Positions 45,880-57,321 of a DNA stretch of 64,000 nt are shown piece by piece. The translations under genes were made by a program, and so were the position numbers. How positions within the stretch are numbered: position 1 is the stretch's first letter; the number at the start of each line of letters is the position of its first letter. The notes under the pieces were generated by a model that was not told the DNA's origin, did not search any database, and worked only from the letters and a program-made list of their open reading frames with translations. Source of the DNA: Cryptomeria japonica (taxonomy: Eukaryota; Streptophyta; Pinopsida; Cupressales; Cupressaceae); assembly GCF_030272615.1 (NCBI RefSeq), contig NC_081405.1:605042177-605106176 (forward strand). Reading direction: 5' to 3'.

Positions 45880-46699
45880 GTGATATGTAGAAGGTACTGC
45901 TTGCATTTCATGTATCCAGGGTCGGCCTAATAAGATATTGTAGGTGAGATCAATATCTAAGACTTGACAAATAGTATCCTTTTGTACTGGGCCCACTTGA
46001 ATAGGTAATATGACTGTGCCTTTAGAGGACCGTTCCTCATCATCATATGCTTTTATGGTAATCTTTTTACAAGGATCAATAGATTCTTCTGAGAAGCCTA
46101 GTGCACGGATAAGCTTTAAAGTACATATATTAAGTCCGGCTCCTCCATCTATTAAGACTCTTTTGACACGGTGTTTGTAAACAATGACTTCAATATGTAG
46201 AGGAGTATTATGCGGATGACTTAATGAAGTATTATCATGCTCTGAGAAGGTGAGGTTATGAGATTCTGTCATGTGGGCAACCATAGCTTGGAATCTATCT
46301 GTATCCTGATTTTGAGGTACATTTGTTTCTAATAGCGCTTGCTCCAAGATGTCTTTGTGTCTTGGAGATAGTTTCAACAATTCCAGGATAGATATCTGAG
46401 CCGGAGTCTTGCGTAGTTGATTAACTAAGTCGTATTGGATCTTTGGTGTGGTAATTAGAAGTGCAGTGTGTCCCTTCAAGACATATTTCTGAGTCCAGGT
46501 TGTTACATTGACAGATTCATGATCACGTTTATCTCGAATGGTTATAACATTGACTTGATGGTCTTCGGCTGATATGTGATTGATTGTGTTGTTGTAGATG
46601 TGATTAATATGAGCTCCGCGTGTATCATTTGAAGTTGATGCTCCATCTTTGTTATAATTTGGAAGAGGATCTTTGAAGGCTTTGTGATTATTATTTGTT
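45880..46699 (-). pseudogene. Gypsy2 aspartic protease
   Basis: The catalytic motif VLIDGGAGLNICTLKL is at about 46110-46160, the flap region KAYDDEERSSKGTVILPI follows, and YNILLGRPWIHEMQAVPSTYH closes the fold. The active Asp is intact. Upstream is a spacer with VNVITI- and HKDILEQALLE-type phrases also found in Gypsy1. In frame and open. Confidence 0.87.
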
Positions 46700-48384
46700 T
46701 TGAGACCATCTACCGTTAAGTCACCTCGATCAATCATGTCTTGGATTATGTGTTTCAATCTCATGCACTCGTTTGTTCTATGACCTTTGTTGCGATGAAA
46801 ATCACAATAGTGTGAATCATTCCACCAAGGTGGTTTGATTGGGGGTTCATAATTGTTGATTGGAGGTAAAGAAAGAACCTTGTTTGCCAACAGTTCTCTG
46901 AATGCGGACTCTAATGATTGGCCCAATGGTGTGAAGATACATTTATGGAAATTGTTGGTGTTATTGCGTGAATTGTTGTTAGGCCCTGGATTCAGGTTTT
47001 TGTTTGGATTATCATTGGCGTTGTTGGTATTGAGTTGTCCTTGAGCATTGTTTGGTGCATATGTGTTGGCACTGGGAGTAGCATTTTTAGGATTTTTCAT
47101 ATTTTGAGTATTTCCTGATAAGGCAAGCACTGGCTGTTTAGATTTGGGATCATATGATTCATTGTTGCCTTCATTTTTGTTTCAAGTCCAAAATCGAGTT
47201 TTGTCCAAATTAGTGTTGTTTTGGTTATTGTAGTTTGATGAGTTCGTCCCTTTTTTGTAGAACTTGAGTGTTCCCTTTTTGACACAAGCTTCCTCTACTT
47301 GGATGCCATTTTCGATCAATTTGTCAAAAGATGGTATGCATTGAAGTTTGAGTCTGTAACTCATCTCACCATTCAAGTTATCAATGAAGATTTCCATTTT
47401 CTCTTTTTCAGGAATATCTCGAGGATATCTTGATACCATGCGTCGCCAACGTTGAAGGAATAACATGAATGTTTCATTGTTCTTTTGTTTGGTGTTGCAA
47501 ATATCTAGCATGGTTATGGCATGTTGGATGTTGTAATAATAATGGGTGATGAATTTGTTAACCAATTTGTCAAATGATCTAACAGGTGGTGTAATCTTAG
47601 ATAACCATTCCATCATTTGTCCTCCCAGGCTTCTCGGGAATAACCTCATCAGATAAGTGTCATTATGAGCAAATTCAAGACTCATAGTACAAAATTCTCG
47701 AACATGATCTCGAGGATCACCTTTCCCATCATATTTATCAAATTTGGGAATGTCTGAGTTTGGAGGAAAAGGTATCATGTTTAAGCTTCTGTCAAATGGA
47801 TAAGGACATATTTCGTTTATAGAATACCGCACTGTTGTCCCTTGTTGCATATCATGTATTTGTCTTTGTAACATTTGCATTTGTTGAGTAAGAGCAATCA
47901 AGGGTGCATTGTCTTGCCGAGGAAAAAGTTCTTGCCTAGTATTGGCTCTCAGCTGAAAGGGAGTGGTAAATGGTATATGTTGCTCAGGTGTTTCTAGTTC
48001 AGGTATATGCATTTCTGGTATACGTTGTTCTGGAATGTGTTGTTCAAAGTTATGTTGTTCAGGTATGTGAGTTTCTTCTTCTTGGTTTTGTTCTTGAGAT
48101 GCATATTGCCGGGATTCGGTTTGAAAAAGATTTGGGTCGAAATCTTCCGGAAGTTTAACGCCCTTGCTTGTGAGCATCAACAAATATTTTTCCTTGTCAT
48201 TTTCTATGAGCTTTTCGACAAGTTTTTGGAAGGCGGGATTTACTTGACATTCTCTAAGAAGGGTGTCGGTAATTTCAGGTTCTTCTACGGGTGGAACTTC
48301 AAAAGGATTTGATAATCTTTGATTCATACTTGATTCTACGTGTGTCTCGCTTTGTTTGTCTCGTTGAGAGCGAGTAACACGCAT
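46700..48384 (-). pseudogene. Gypsy2 gag
   Basis: ATG at 48384 (MRVTRSQRDKQ). About residues 85-125 form a stretch with repeated EQHIPE-like units. The capsid core has FDKYDGKGDPRDHVREF, LFPRSLGGQMMEWLSKI and CNTKQKNNETFMLFLQRWR. Near 46735-46820 is a zinc knuckle CDFHRNKGHRTNEC, a CxxHx4Hx4C variant shared with TRG1. A TGA near 47180 (CGA expected) is the only stop. Same frame as pol, so gag-pol is one ORF. Confidence 0.9.
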
Positions 48385-48773
48385 TTTAAGTAGAAGCTTT
48401 TAGTGATGAAAGGAACAAAAGCCTCTTCGATGTGTTGTTCGGGCATTGGGGGTTCTGGTCGAGATGTGTTATATGTGATGCACTCGTCGGGTAAGAATGC
48501 GGGATTGATTTTCCCACCTTGGTTTATCTTTTGATTAAAAGCAGACTTTTGACAGTATGCTCTTGTTTTCAGGGGTTCTCTATCAAATTCGCTAGATTTG
48601 TTTTGGATATAACGTTTGACGTGATGAAGAAATACCCGATGAGATTTGAAGAGTTGACGATTGATGTATAAAAACTTGTTTCGCTTGATGAATTTGGAAA
48701 AGCTAGGTTGTTGTTTCTTCAACGTGATGTTATGATAGAGGTTCTTTCTTCTCAGAATAAGGGGATTAGTCAT
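48336..48773 (-). CDS. Small ORF upstream of Gypsy2 gag (145 codons)
   Basis: It overlaps the first 48 bp of gag in another frame. It is very basic in its first 80 residues (RRKNLYHNITLKKQQPSF) and has no known domain. The part PEPPMPEQHIEEAF resembles the EQHIPE repeats of gag, so it may be an earlier gag N-terminus set apart by a frameshift rather than a separate gene. Ogre-type elements carry an extra ORF before gag, which is the other possibility. Confidence 0.35.
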   Translation of the reverse strand: MTNPLILRRKNLYHNITLKKQQPSFSKFIKRNKFLYINRQLFKSHRVFLHHVKRYIQNKSSEFDREPLKTRAYCQKSAFNQKINQGGKINPAFLPDECITYNTSRPEPPMPEQHIEEAFVPFITKSFYLKCVLLALNETNKARHT

Positions 48774-51422
48774 GCATGAGTGATCAATGATTTCCTTTGA
48801 TTTGTTTGGATTTAGTTGATTCTTGTTTTGAAAATTTCAAATTTTACTTTATCAGAATGAAGGTTTAGATATCCCTTCACGATAAAGTGTGTCAAATGAT
48901 ATGGATAAGAAGTTTCCCGATCTGGAAACTGGATTTTGACAATTTGAAAATTTTTAGACAAGTGTTTGTGAGATAAAATCCATAAGATGTTAAAGGATTT
49001 GATTGATACTAATGATGAAGATGTTCCGGATTATGATAGGAAAGACGTCCTCTATTGCTCGATTCATTTTCGGATTCTGACAACTTTGTTTGACACAAAT
49101 TTGACTTGAGAAATAGTTTTAATGATTTGTTTTTGTCACTCTGGTTTGATAAAAGATGTGTTTTGATGAAAAACTGTTTTCAAAATATTTTTGAAATTTT
49201 CAAAATTTTCGGTTTTTCAACTCTTTGTTTTTCTACCTTTTCTCACGTGCTAAAGTAGAGGTTTGATGCGCTACCTAATTTTCCTGATGCGCTAAAATGT
49301 ATCTCACACGCGCTAGTCTGCCCCTGGTTACGCGCTAAAGTATTGATTCTGGAAAATTTTTGTTTTTGACTGTGAAAGATGTACGCGCTAGACTAGGCTT
49401 CAGAAGCGCTGACTGCTTCGGCTAATGCGCTAAAGTAGGATTTCCACGCGCTAAGCTGTTTGTTTCACGCGCTAAGATAGGTTGTTTGAAATTTGCTTGT
49501 GATGTTTGCTTGGAAACAATGCGCTACACTGTGCCTCCTACGCGCTATTTGTTTTGGTTAATGCGCTAACTTTGGTTACCTACGTGCTAATGTTTCCCTG
49601 ATACGCGCTAGAATCTGTTTTGCACGCGCTAAAAGATTGTTCTCTGTTTTTCTTTGCAGTTGAAACGCTACTATTTTTGTTTTACGCGTTATTTTATACG
49701 TTAGATGCGCTAGAAGAACTGTTACACGCGCTAAGATGTTGCTCTCACGCGCTAGAATGCTCTGATTTTTCCTTTTTGGTGTTTTTGTGAGGATTTTGAT
49801 TTTTGTTGAGAGAATTTTTAAGTATGATGGATGATTTTCTGAAATACAAAATGCAAGCACGGCACACAGAGTACAATCATTTCGCCTAATCTAACAGAAA
49901 GTGTATGTTCTATCGAGGATGTGTTCAAATCCCCAATGTTTTAACAGGTTGGATACAAAATAAAACAGTTCAGAAAGACTCTTTATTCAAGGGTCATAAG
50001 TAACATCATAGCCCACTAGTCTCGATACTCCGTCAGCTCAAACAGTCGTGTCACCCCCTAGAGGGCGCCCATTTTTTTGCCTTTTGCCAGAAGTTAACCC
50101 AAAGTGAATTGCTTCACAGTTGAGTAGTTATCTTAGGAGATATATGGTGAGTAATCTTGGGGGCGGATTCTTCCCCACCCTTGCACTATGATGTTACAAA
50201 TGTTTGGATACTGACTCAGCTCAAAGTTTCTAATGCTAAGGTTCTTAATCAGGCTTCCTGTTCGGCTGTCAGTGATAAACTCCCTCAGGAGGCTTCCCAA
50301 CCTTTAGAACAAAGGCTTTACATATCTCGAGGATACTGGGGGAAGGCTAATCACTACGCGCAACCGTTGAAAAGGACTTTCGTCACTTTCCACATTTGAT
50401 TATAGTGGGTTGGAATTCTTGGCGTCAAAGCCGTTCCCCACTTAGGTTGTTCCCTTCACACCGGCCATAAACGGCTTTAAGAGTTGATTGCAACTCCTCG
50501 GGAAGGCAGGCCTGCTAAAGGTTTTAACTGCTTGAAATACTGAAAGCGTAAGAGTGGTTTGACTTTTTGATCACCCAGTTAAGGGGAGAGCATATACCTT
50601 CCACTTTCGAGACAAGGCAAATAAGTTTGTTCTTTTTAAACTCCAAGACAATAATTTGCTAACTTCTATTTGGAGATGTTGCTCCAAAAAGCATGGTGTT
50701 CTTTTTAATCCTTCATAGCAATAATTGTCTAATCTATGGAAAATAAATCGTCAACAAAGCAAATTCGATTTTGGAGGTCAACAAAAGAAAAACGTTTTTG
50801 CTGTAAAAGCAAACTTCCTCGCTTTACCTGCAAGAAATTGTTAAAATCCTGCAAATAAACAGAACGAGAAGATGGTTAGTTTGTTTCGGGGGACTTCCAC
50901 AAGTCTAAAATTTTGAAATCAGTTACAAAATTTTTTTTTGTTTGTTTTGTTTGTGATGCGCTACAGAATAAACTGTACGCGCTACAATACTCGTCGGATG
51001 CGCTACAGTTTCTTCTCCACGCGCTATTCTGTTGCTCTGATGCGCTACTCTGTCTGTCATACGCGCTAATCTGTGTTTTGCTTTTCCCGCGGTCTGTTTT
51101 GTAGGAAAAATTTGAATTTGATGCGCTAACTGTTTGTTTCAACGCGCTGGAATATGTATGGCAAGCGCTAAAAGGTTAGGCGGATGCGCTAATTTGTGTT
51201 TCACCGGCGTCGACACCTACAGGAAAATTTGTCAAATAGTGTCATGCGCTAAGGAACAATTTTGACGCGCTAAGACAGGAAGCACACGCGCTAAACAGTA
51301 GGTTAGAAGCACTAAACTGTTAGGCGGATGCACTAAAATATCTTTTTGACGCGCTAATTCTAGTTTCCCGCGTACCTGCAAAAATCATCAAATTCAAAAA
51401 ATGATGTGTTATTGGGGGTCGT
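48774..51422 (-). repeat. Gypsy2 gag leader with TAGCGCRT arrays
   Basis: Two clusters, 49250-49760 (about 21 copies) and 50955-51362 (about 16 copies), of ACGCGCTAA or ATGCGCTA on plus, which is TTAGCGCGT or TAGCGCAT on the minus (sense) strand. Between them (49860-50870) is unique sequence with no recognised feature. No gene in the leader. It may be partly intronic, which cannot be decided here. Confidence 0.9.
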
Positions 51423-51440
51423 GCCCCATGGTGGGCACCA
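51423..51440 (-). promoter_or_regulatory. Gypsy2 primer binding site
   Basis: On minus TGGTGCCCACCATGGGGC starts four bases after the LTR end. The TGG fits a tRNA CCA end; the tRNA is not assigned. The site is partly self-complementary (GTGCCC.../GGGCAC). Confidence 0.75.
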
Positions 51441-51444
51441 GAAA

Positions 51445-52899
51445 TGTATGTGGAAAAAGTGGGCGAATAAAACTTAAAACGTCAAAAATACAAGAAATAC
51501 CAGTCCACACACACACACAGGACTTCTTGATGCAAGCTATGGAGTAACGTAGTGTTACTCAGCTTCCCAAAGAGGGTCCCATGGTTCTCTATCTCACAAT
51601 GTCCCTCCAACCAATGTTTTGCTCTCAGATTACTGAGCAAAATGGTTTAGGGATGGCAAATATGAGAACGAGAGAGATTTTTAACTGATTTTAGTATGAG
51701 ATGTGTTATAAGCTAGGTATGATGCTAGAAATGCAATAAACTAAATGATAAGATGACAGGGTTAGTATGAATACTATCCTAACATACTATATTTAATCTA
51801 TGATTGAGCTAAAATGATAAAGAACTTATTCTAATATGCATATTAGTCTAAAAGAGGCTAAATGAAGAGCATAAAGATGATGAAAAAGCCTGAAAGTATT
51901 TGAGCATAAGTATAATGCTTCAAATTTGAAAGATGATTGTTAAGAATGGAGGAATGAGGGCTCTATTTATAGCACAAACAGGGCAATGGATGGTCAGGAT
52001 TGAAAGGTTTAATCAAGGGCCAAGTTTGAAAGTTGGGGATCCATGTGCATAATTGGCACCAATGAAATGGTGACAAGTGTCCACACAGGATTGGGTTGAA
52101 AGAAGAGGTTGGAGGCATTAAAGGCCTGAGAAGACCTCATGGTTATCTAAAGGCTAAGGGTCAAGTCTAAGTTAGGTTTACCCAATGAATTAGGATCTAA
52201 TCCAAAGATAAACCTTTGTGCAAATGATTAAGAGATAATCATGGTCAAAGCATTAATGACCTGATGAGACCCTTGGGTTGGGTAGAGGTTGAGTCAAAAC
52301 AAATGTTTTAACCATGTGGGAGGGTTTGAAATAACCATTAATGGTTATTGGAGACTTTGGGGATTAAGTGGTTGAAGGTTGGAAGCCTTCAATGGTTTTC
52401 AAAGACTTTGGGGGTTTTGGTGGTTGAAGGTTGAAAACCTTCAATGGTTATCCAAGACTTTAGGCCATTTGAGAAGTGACCTCCCTTTGCTTAGGGATGT
52501 GACAAAATTTAGAGGAGGGTTAGGTTAATTAGAATCGATTAGAAGATTCTAGAAGGGATTAGGAAGGGGTTTGGCATTTTGCAAGTGGATGGAGGGATAA
52601 TAGGATTTAATTGAAATATTTGATTTTCATTCAATTTGGTTGTAATTAAATAAATTTGATTTATTCAATTTAGGATAACTATTTAATTAAATTTGAATTT
52701 AATTAAAAGTGGATAGGGGATTTAATTGAATAAAATGATTTATTCATTAAATGGTATAGTGAATTTTATTTAAATAAATTGAATAATTTATTTAATAAAA
52801 TAGAAGAATGTGGATAATTTAATTAAATTGGATTTAATTAAATAGAGAAATGAACATAAAATATTCATTTAGGAATATGGTCATTTTTATACATCTACA
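51445..52899 (-). repeat. Gypsy2 5' LTR (1455 bp)
   Basis: Same length as the 3' LTR with nine substitutions by eye and no indel. TATAAATA on minus at about 51964-51971. It also serves as the 3' LTR of the truncated tandem partner to its right. Confidence 0.95.
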
Positions 52900-54704
52900 T
52901 TTTGCCCCTCTTTGAAGTGACGTGTGTGCACATATTATTTCAAAGAAAATGATGTGTGATCAAATGCAATTTTTTTTTGTGTCGCTCTTTTGATTTGCCA
53001 GTCGTGTCTCAGTTTTGATGTGATGCCTCAGATTGATATTTGATGTGATGCCCCCTCGGGAGATGAATCAATATTTTTTTTTTTGGAAAATTTTGGATTT
53101 AAATTGATGAAGTTCGTATGATGTGTAGGATTTCGTGCGTGTAGAAAGTGTGTAAATTGATTCATCTCCCGATAACTTACAAATGTTTTGGTATAGGGGA
53201 GACCGCGACCATATTACAGGCCCAGTTAGCTAACCCTAATTTGATTTTCCTTCTATAAAAGGGGAAAAGGGCTTGATTTAAACTCATTTGTGATTTGTTG
53301 ACTTTGAAGAAAAGAGAATTTGCTCTGGGGAGAAAATGCCTATTCCCTATCACAGACATCGTTTCGAGTGCGTTCGGAGGTACCGGAGACCAGTAGCGCA
53401 TGGACCACCAGTAAGTCAACATCTTTGACCCCTTTTGGATTTTTGATTTTGTCATTTTTAGGTGTTTTTTGAATTTTCAAGTTCGGGCTTTTCGGTTTAG
53501 CGTGTCTAAGGCGTAGATTAGCGCATACGCAGTGCGAAGTAGCGCATCAAGCTCAAATTTAGGGGTCGCGTCCGAAAACATTTGTTAGCGCATAGGATTT
53601 TTAGGTTAGCGTGTGGACGGAAAATAGCGCATGTAAAGGTTATGGTAGCACGTCTAGTCAACAGGTTAGCGCATAGGTATAACCTAGCGCATAGGAGCCG
53701 CCGGGGTTCGCATAGGAAAAGGGGTTTAGCGCGTAGGACTAACCTAGCGCATAAGACTAAAATAATAGTGCCTGGGAGGGATAGACTAGCCCGTAGATAG
53801 GTTCTAGCACATGGGACACATGGGTTAGCACGATGGAAGAAAAGAGTAGCGCGTAGAAAGAATCTAGCGCATAGGGCAGATAGTTTAGCGCTTAGGAAGA
53901 ATAGATTGGCGCGTAGATAGTTTCTAGTGCATAGGACAAATTAGATAGCACAGCGGAAGAAAAGAATAGCGCGTAGGCATAATCTAGCGCATAGGGCAGA
54001 TAGGCTAGCGCGTAGGACAAGCAGTCTAGCACGTGGGATTTTTTAGCGCATTGGAGTTCTGTTTTAGCGCATCCATGAAAAATTTGTAGTTTTGGCCGAT
54101 TTTGAAAAGTTGTGTTTTCGCGTGCCTGTTGTGTTTTTGATACATTTATCCAAGATGAGTATTTGTATAACTTGTTTTGATGTGCAATTTTTCAAGTTAT
54201 GTATAGATATCAAGTTGTTTGTGTCAATCAGAACATGATTATTTGCATTGTATGTTTTAAGTTGAAATGTGTATGAAAGCCTGAGTTGTTTTACAAGCCG
54301 ATATGGGTTGGAAACTTGAGTTGTTTTACAAGCTGATATGGATGGAAAACTTGAGTTGTTTTACAAGTTTATGTGATTGTGGTACTTGAGTTGTTTTACA
54401 AGTTTTGATATGGTTTTTGAGAACTTGAGTTGTTTTACAAGTTGATAGGATTTTGAACTTTGATTGTAGATGAGCAAATTTGTTTCATGTTGGTGATGTA
54501 AGTTTTATTTTGATATCTTTGTGTTGATGTGGAAACTGGTATTGGATATGTTTTGTTTGTTTGACAGGAGCGATTGGGTATTGTGCAGTCAAGGGAGAGA
54601 TTCCCGAGACCATGGACGCTGATACCACGTCTGTCACAGGAAGACTTGGATATTATTGAGAGATGCGGATTGACCTCTCTTCTGGATATGCCTCGGTTTA
54701 CTGT
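52900..54704 (+). pseudogene. Truncated tandem copy of the PMD gene region
   Basis: Colinear with 36399-38203, with no length difference and roughly 1 % divergence. Contains the PPT, the 17-bp inverted repeat, the TATA box (53254), exon 1 (53336-53410) with an intact GTAAGT donor, the TAGCGC array (53501-54076), five hairpin repeats (54280-54446), the acceptor, and the first 137 bp of exon 2. It stops at CGGTTTACTGT, inside the PMD, where TRG1 gag resumes. Confidence 0.93.
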
Positions 54705-57321
54705 CTCTTCTTTATAGCAACAAATTGCCTCTATGAATCAATCTAAGTTTAGTTTGCCCACATTTGATGTTGTGAGCCCACTTTCTCTTGACATTGTTTG
54801 AGCTATTCCCCCTAAACATGTTGAAATTCCGCATTTGGAGCTTTATAATGGTAAGGGTGATCCTCTAACACATGTTAAGACCTTTCAAACAATATGTACT
54901 GATTTTTCTTATGACCAAAGGTTGCTTGCAAAACTGTTCACTAGAACATTAAGAGACAAAGCCCTACAATGGTATTGCTCGTTGCCTTCTTATTCTATTT
55001 CTTCTTTCGAACAACTTGCAAATGCTTTTATTCAACAATTTCAAAATAATATAAGTCCTAAAGTTACTTTGATTGATTTAATGCATTGTAAACAAGGTGT
55101 TAAAGAAAAAGTGACTGATTTCATTGGTAGATATAAGCATTTGTATGCTCAAATTTCTTTTCCAGTACCTGACAATGATATTCAAAGAATCTTCATTTCT
55201 AATTTACAAAAAGATATTAGAGAAAAACTCCTATTTTTTGAGTTTACTTCTTTCCAACAGTTGTGTGCAACTCTTCACAATTATCAACTGACTGTGAGTC
55301 AAATGGAACAAGCAAATCCTATGGCTCTGAGTGATAAGGGTGATAGTAGTCAACAACCATTTGGGAAGTTTAAACCGAACAGAGAGTCCATTAAATTCAA
55401 TGAAAACATCATCAACAACAATGTGAATGCAGCATCAGGTGTGCCTCCTATTTCTAAGTTTTTCAAGAAAGAAAGAAAGTTTACTCCTTTGAATGAATCA
55501 TTGCATAGTATTATGAATAAGTTATTGGAACAAAATGTGCTTACTCTTCCTCCTATAAGGCAAGTAGATCCTGCAAAGATTAATTCACCCTATTTTGATA
55601 ACAAATCTTTTTGTCAATTTCATCGTCATCCTGGGCATGATACTGAAAAATGTTTTGCTTTAAAGGGTAAAATTCAAGATTTGATTGATAATAATACTAT
55701 CTCTATTTCTGGTGTGAATGATAAAGGCAACACATCTGTAGCTCCTCCAAACCAAAATCTTCAGATTTTTACTGATCCATTGCCTTCTCATACCTCTAAT
55801 GCGATTGATACTACTGATTCCTCTGTCTCACTTGATGATCTCGTGTCTATGACTCCGAATGTGATTAACTTTGTAGAGCAGCAGAAAATCCCTAAAGAAC
55901 CTTCCATCACATTTGATTCCAGTGAAACTATTAGGGCACCTGATGGTCCTTTATATATAGTTGCAAAAGTTAAGAATACACCTTGTCATGGAGTGCTTAT
56001 TGATCCTTCTTGCATGGTTAATATCATTACTAAAGAATTTCTTTTTACTTTGCAATTGAATCAAGTGATCTATGATGAAACAAATGTGGTTGTGAAACTA
56101 TTTGATGCATTTTCTTCTCCTGCAATTGGTTCTATTACATTACCTATTGAGGTCCATAACAAATCCCTTGATGTGGACTTTGTTATTATTCCATCGTCCG
56201 AACAATTTTGTGTGAAGCTAGGCTATCCTTGGCTATCTTCCATGAAAGCTATTGCTTCTCCTATTCACAAGTGTTTGAAATTTCCCCATAATGGTGAAAT
56301 TGTTACTGTCAATCATAGTTTCTTTAAACCTGCTGAAAGAACTTCTAGCATTCCTATTGATTATTTTTGGCCTAAACAATTCCAATCTCTTCCTCCGCGA
56401 AGTGATCATCTTTTCAAATCTTATCAAAAGTGGAAAAAAGATATGATCCTATCTCTAAGTGAACCTAGAACACCCAAACTTGACATTCCTATCATTCTTG
56501 AGAAGGAAGTTCTTCCTTTGAAAGATAAAACTAATGTCTTTCCTCAAAAAGATTCCCAACCCATCCCTATCGATGTGGCTATGCCTATATCTAATAAACT
56601 TCCCAAAAGTAGACTTATACCTCCTCATCATGAGGGGCTTGGTCTACTTCCTAAACCAAATATTCCTCCTTTATATGGAGCAGTTCCTCCTCCTTCCTCT
56701 TATGGAGAGAAGAGACCTTCCTCTTCTCCTATTGTTCAACCTAAGAGACCACAACCTAAACACCCAAGTGAAAAGGATGAGAACATTCCTCCTCCTCAAT
56801 CTTTGCAACTTCCTACTAAGACTAGATGGAATCATTCTGCACGTGAACGCCGACGAAAGCGTCGTCTTAGAGCTCAGGCAGCTGCTTCTCAAACTTCGCA
56901 ATCCCCCAAAACACCTTCAGCTAGTATTATTCCATTTTCTCCTCAGCCAACGATTGAGCCGAAATCTCCTAAACATAAGATGCATGATGGTCTTGATCCT
57001 GTGCGAGTTGAAGATCCTATTTTTATAAATCTTGATGATGATGTAGATGAAAATGTTATTCATGATGAAAATGTTACTCCTGTTCATTCTGATAGTGAAT
57101 ATGAATATGTTGATGTTGATAACCATTTATCTAACGCATTTTCTAAAGCACTTATCCTAGCTCCTAGACAAGAACAACGTGGCTCGGAACATGAACATAG
57201 CCCTTGTTTGGATCTTGTGATAGCTCCATCTACTGTGTTGGATGTTCCTCCTCTAGCATGTTTCCTACCTTCCCAAAATATTGATCAGCAAGATCGGGGG
57301 GTAGATAACATGCTAGACTAG
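54705..57321 (+). pseudogene. TRG1 gag-protease, 3' part
   Basis: The frame continues from 34943, with a TAG at 54715 (CAG expected) and a TGA near 54799, then runs open for 828 codons. It holds the capsid core (ELYNGKGDPLTHVKTF, KALQWYCSLPSYSISSF, CKQGVKEKVTDFIGRYKHLY), a CxxHx4Hx4C knuckle (CQFHRHPGHDTEKC) and a protease-like fold in which the active site reads LIDPSCMVNI, with DPS in place of DSG or DGG. A Pro-rich part, a basic stretch (RERRRKRRLRAQ) and an acidic end follow. No RT. It may act as a structural Gag mobilised by Tat-type enzymes (inference). Confidence 0.87.

Larger units (their letters stand above)
34944..54704 (-). mobile_element. Gypsy2: about 18-kb Tat-lineage element plus 1.8 kb of a tandem partner
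   Basis: LTRs 34944-36398 and 51445-52899 are both 1455 bp and differ at nine positions by eye. The internal 15 kb contains, on minus, primer site, a leader of about 3 kb, gag, protease, G-patch, RT, RNase H, second RNase H and integrase; and on plus, an antisense PMD gene. 52900-54704 repeats 36399-38203 outside the 5' LTR, so a second copy once followed head to tail. The left flank ACTAC is the presumed target duplication; the right junction lies at TACTGT, shared by element and target. Confidence 0.93.

Noticed and set aside
53582-53800. Arg/Ala/His-rich ORF through the TAGCGC array (also 37081-37299)
   Set aside because: The repeats encode it by chance; the region is the PMD intron and the frame is not shared with either exon.
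56534-57028. 164-codon second-frame ORF inside TRG1 gag
   Set aside because: Overlaps the longer, domain-bearing gag frame and is Leu/Arg-rich as expected for a shadow.
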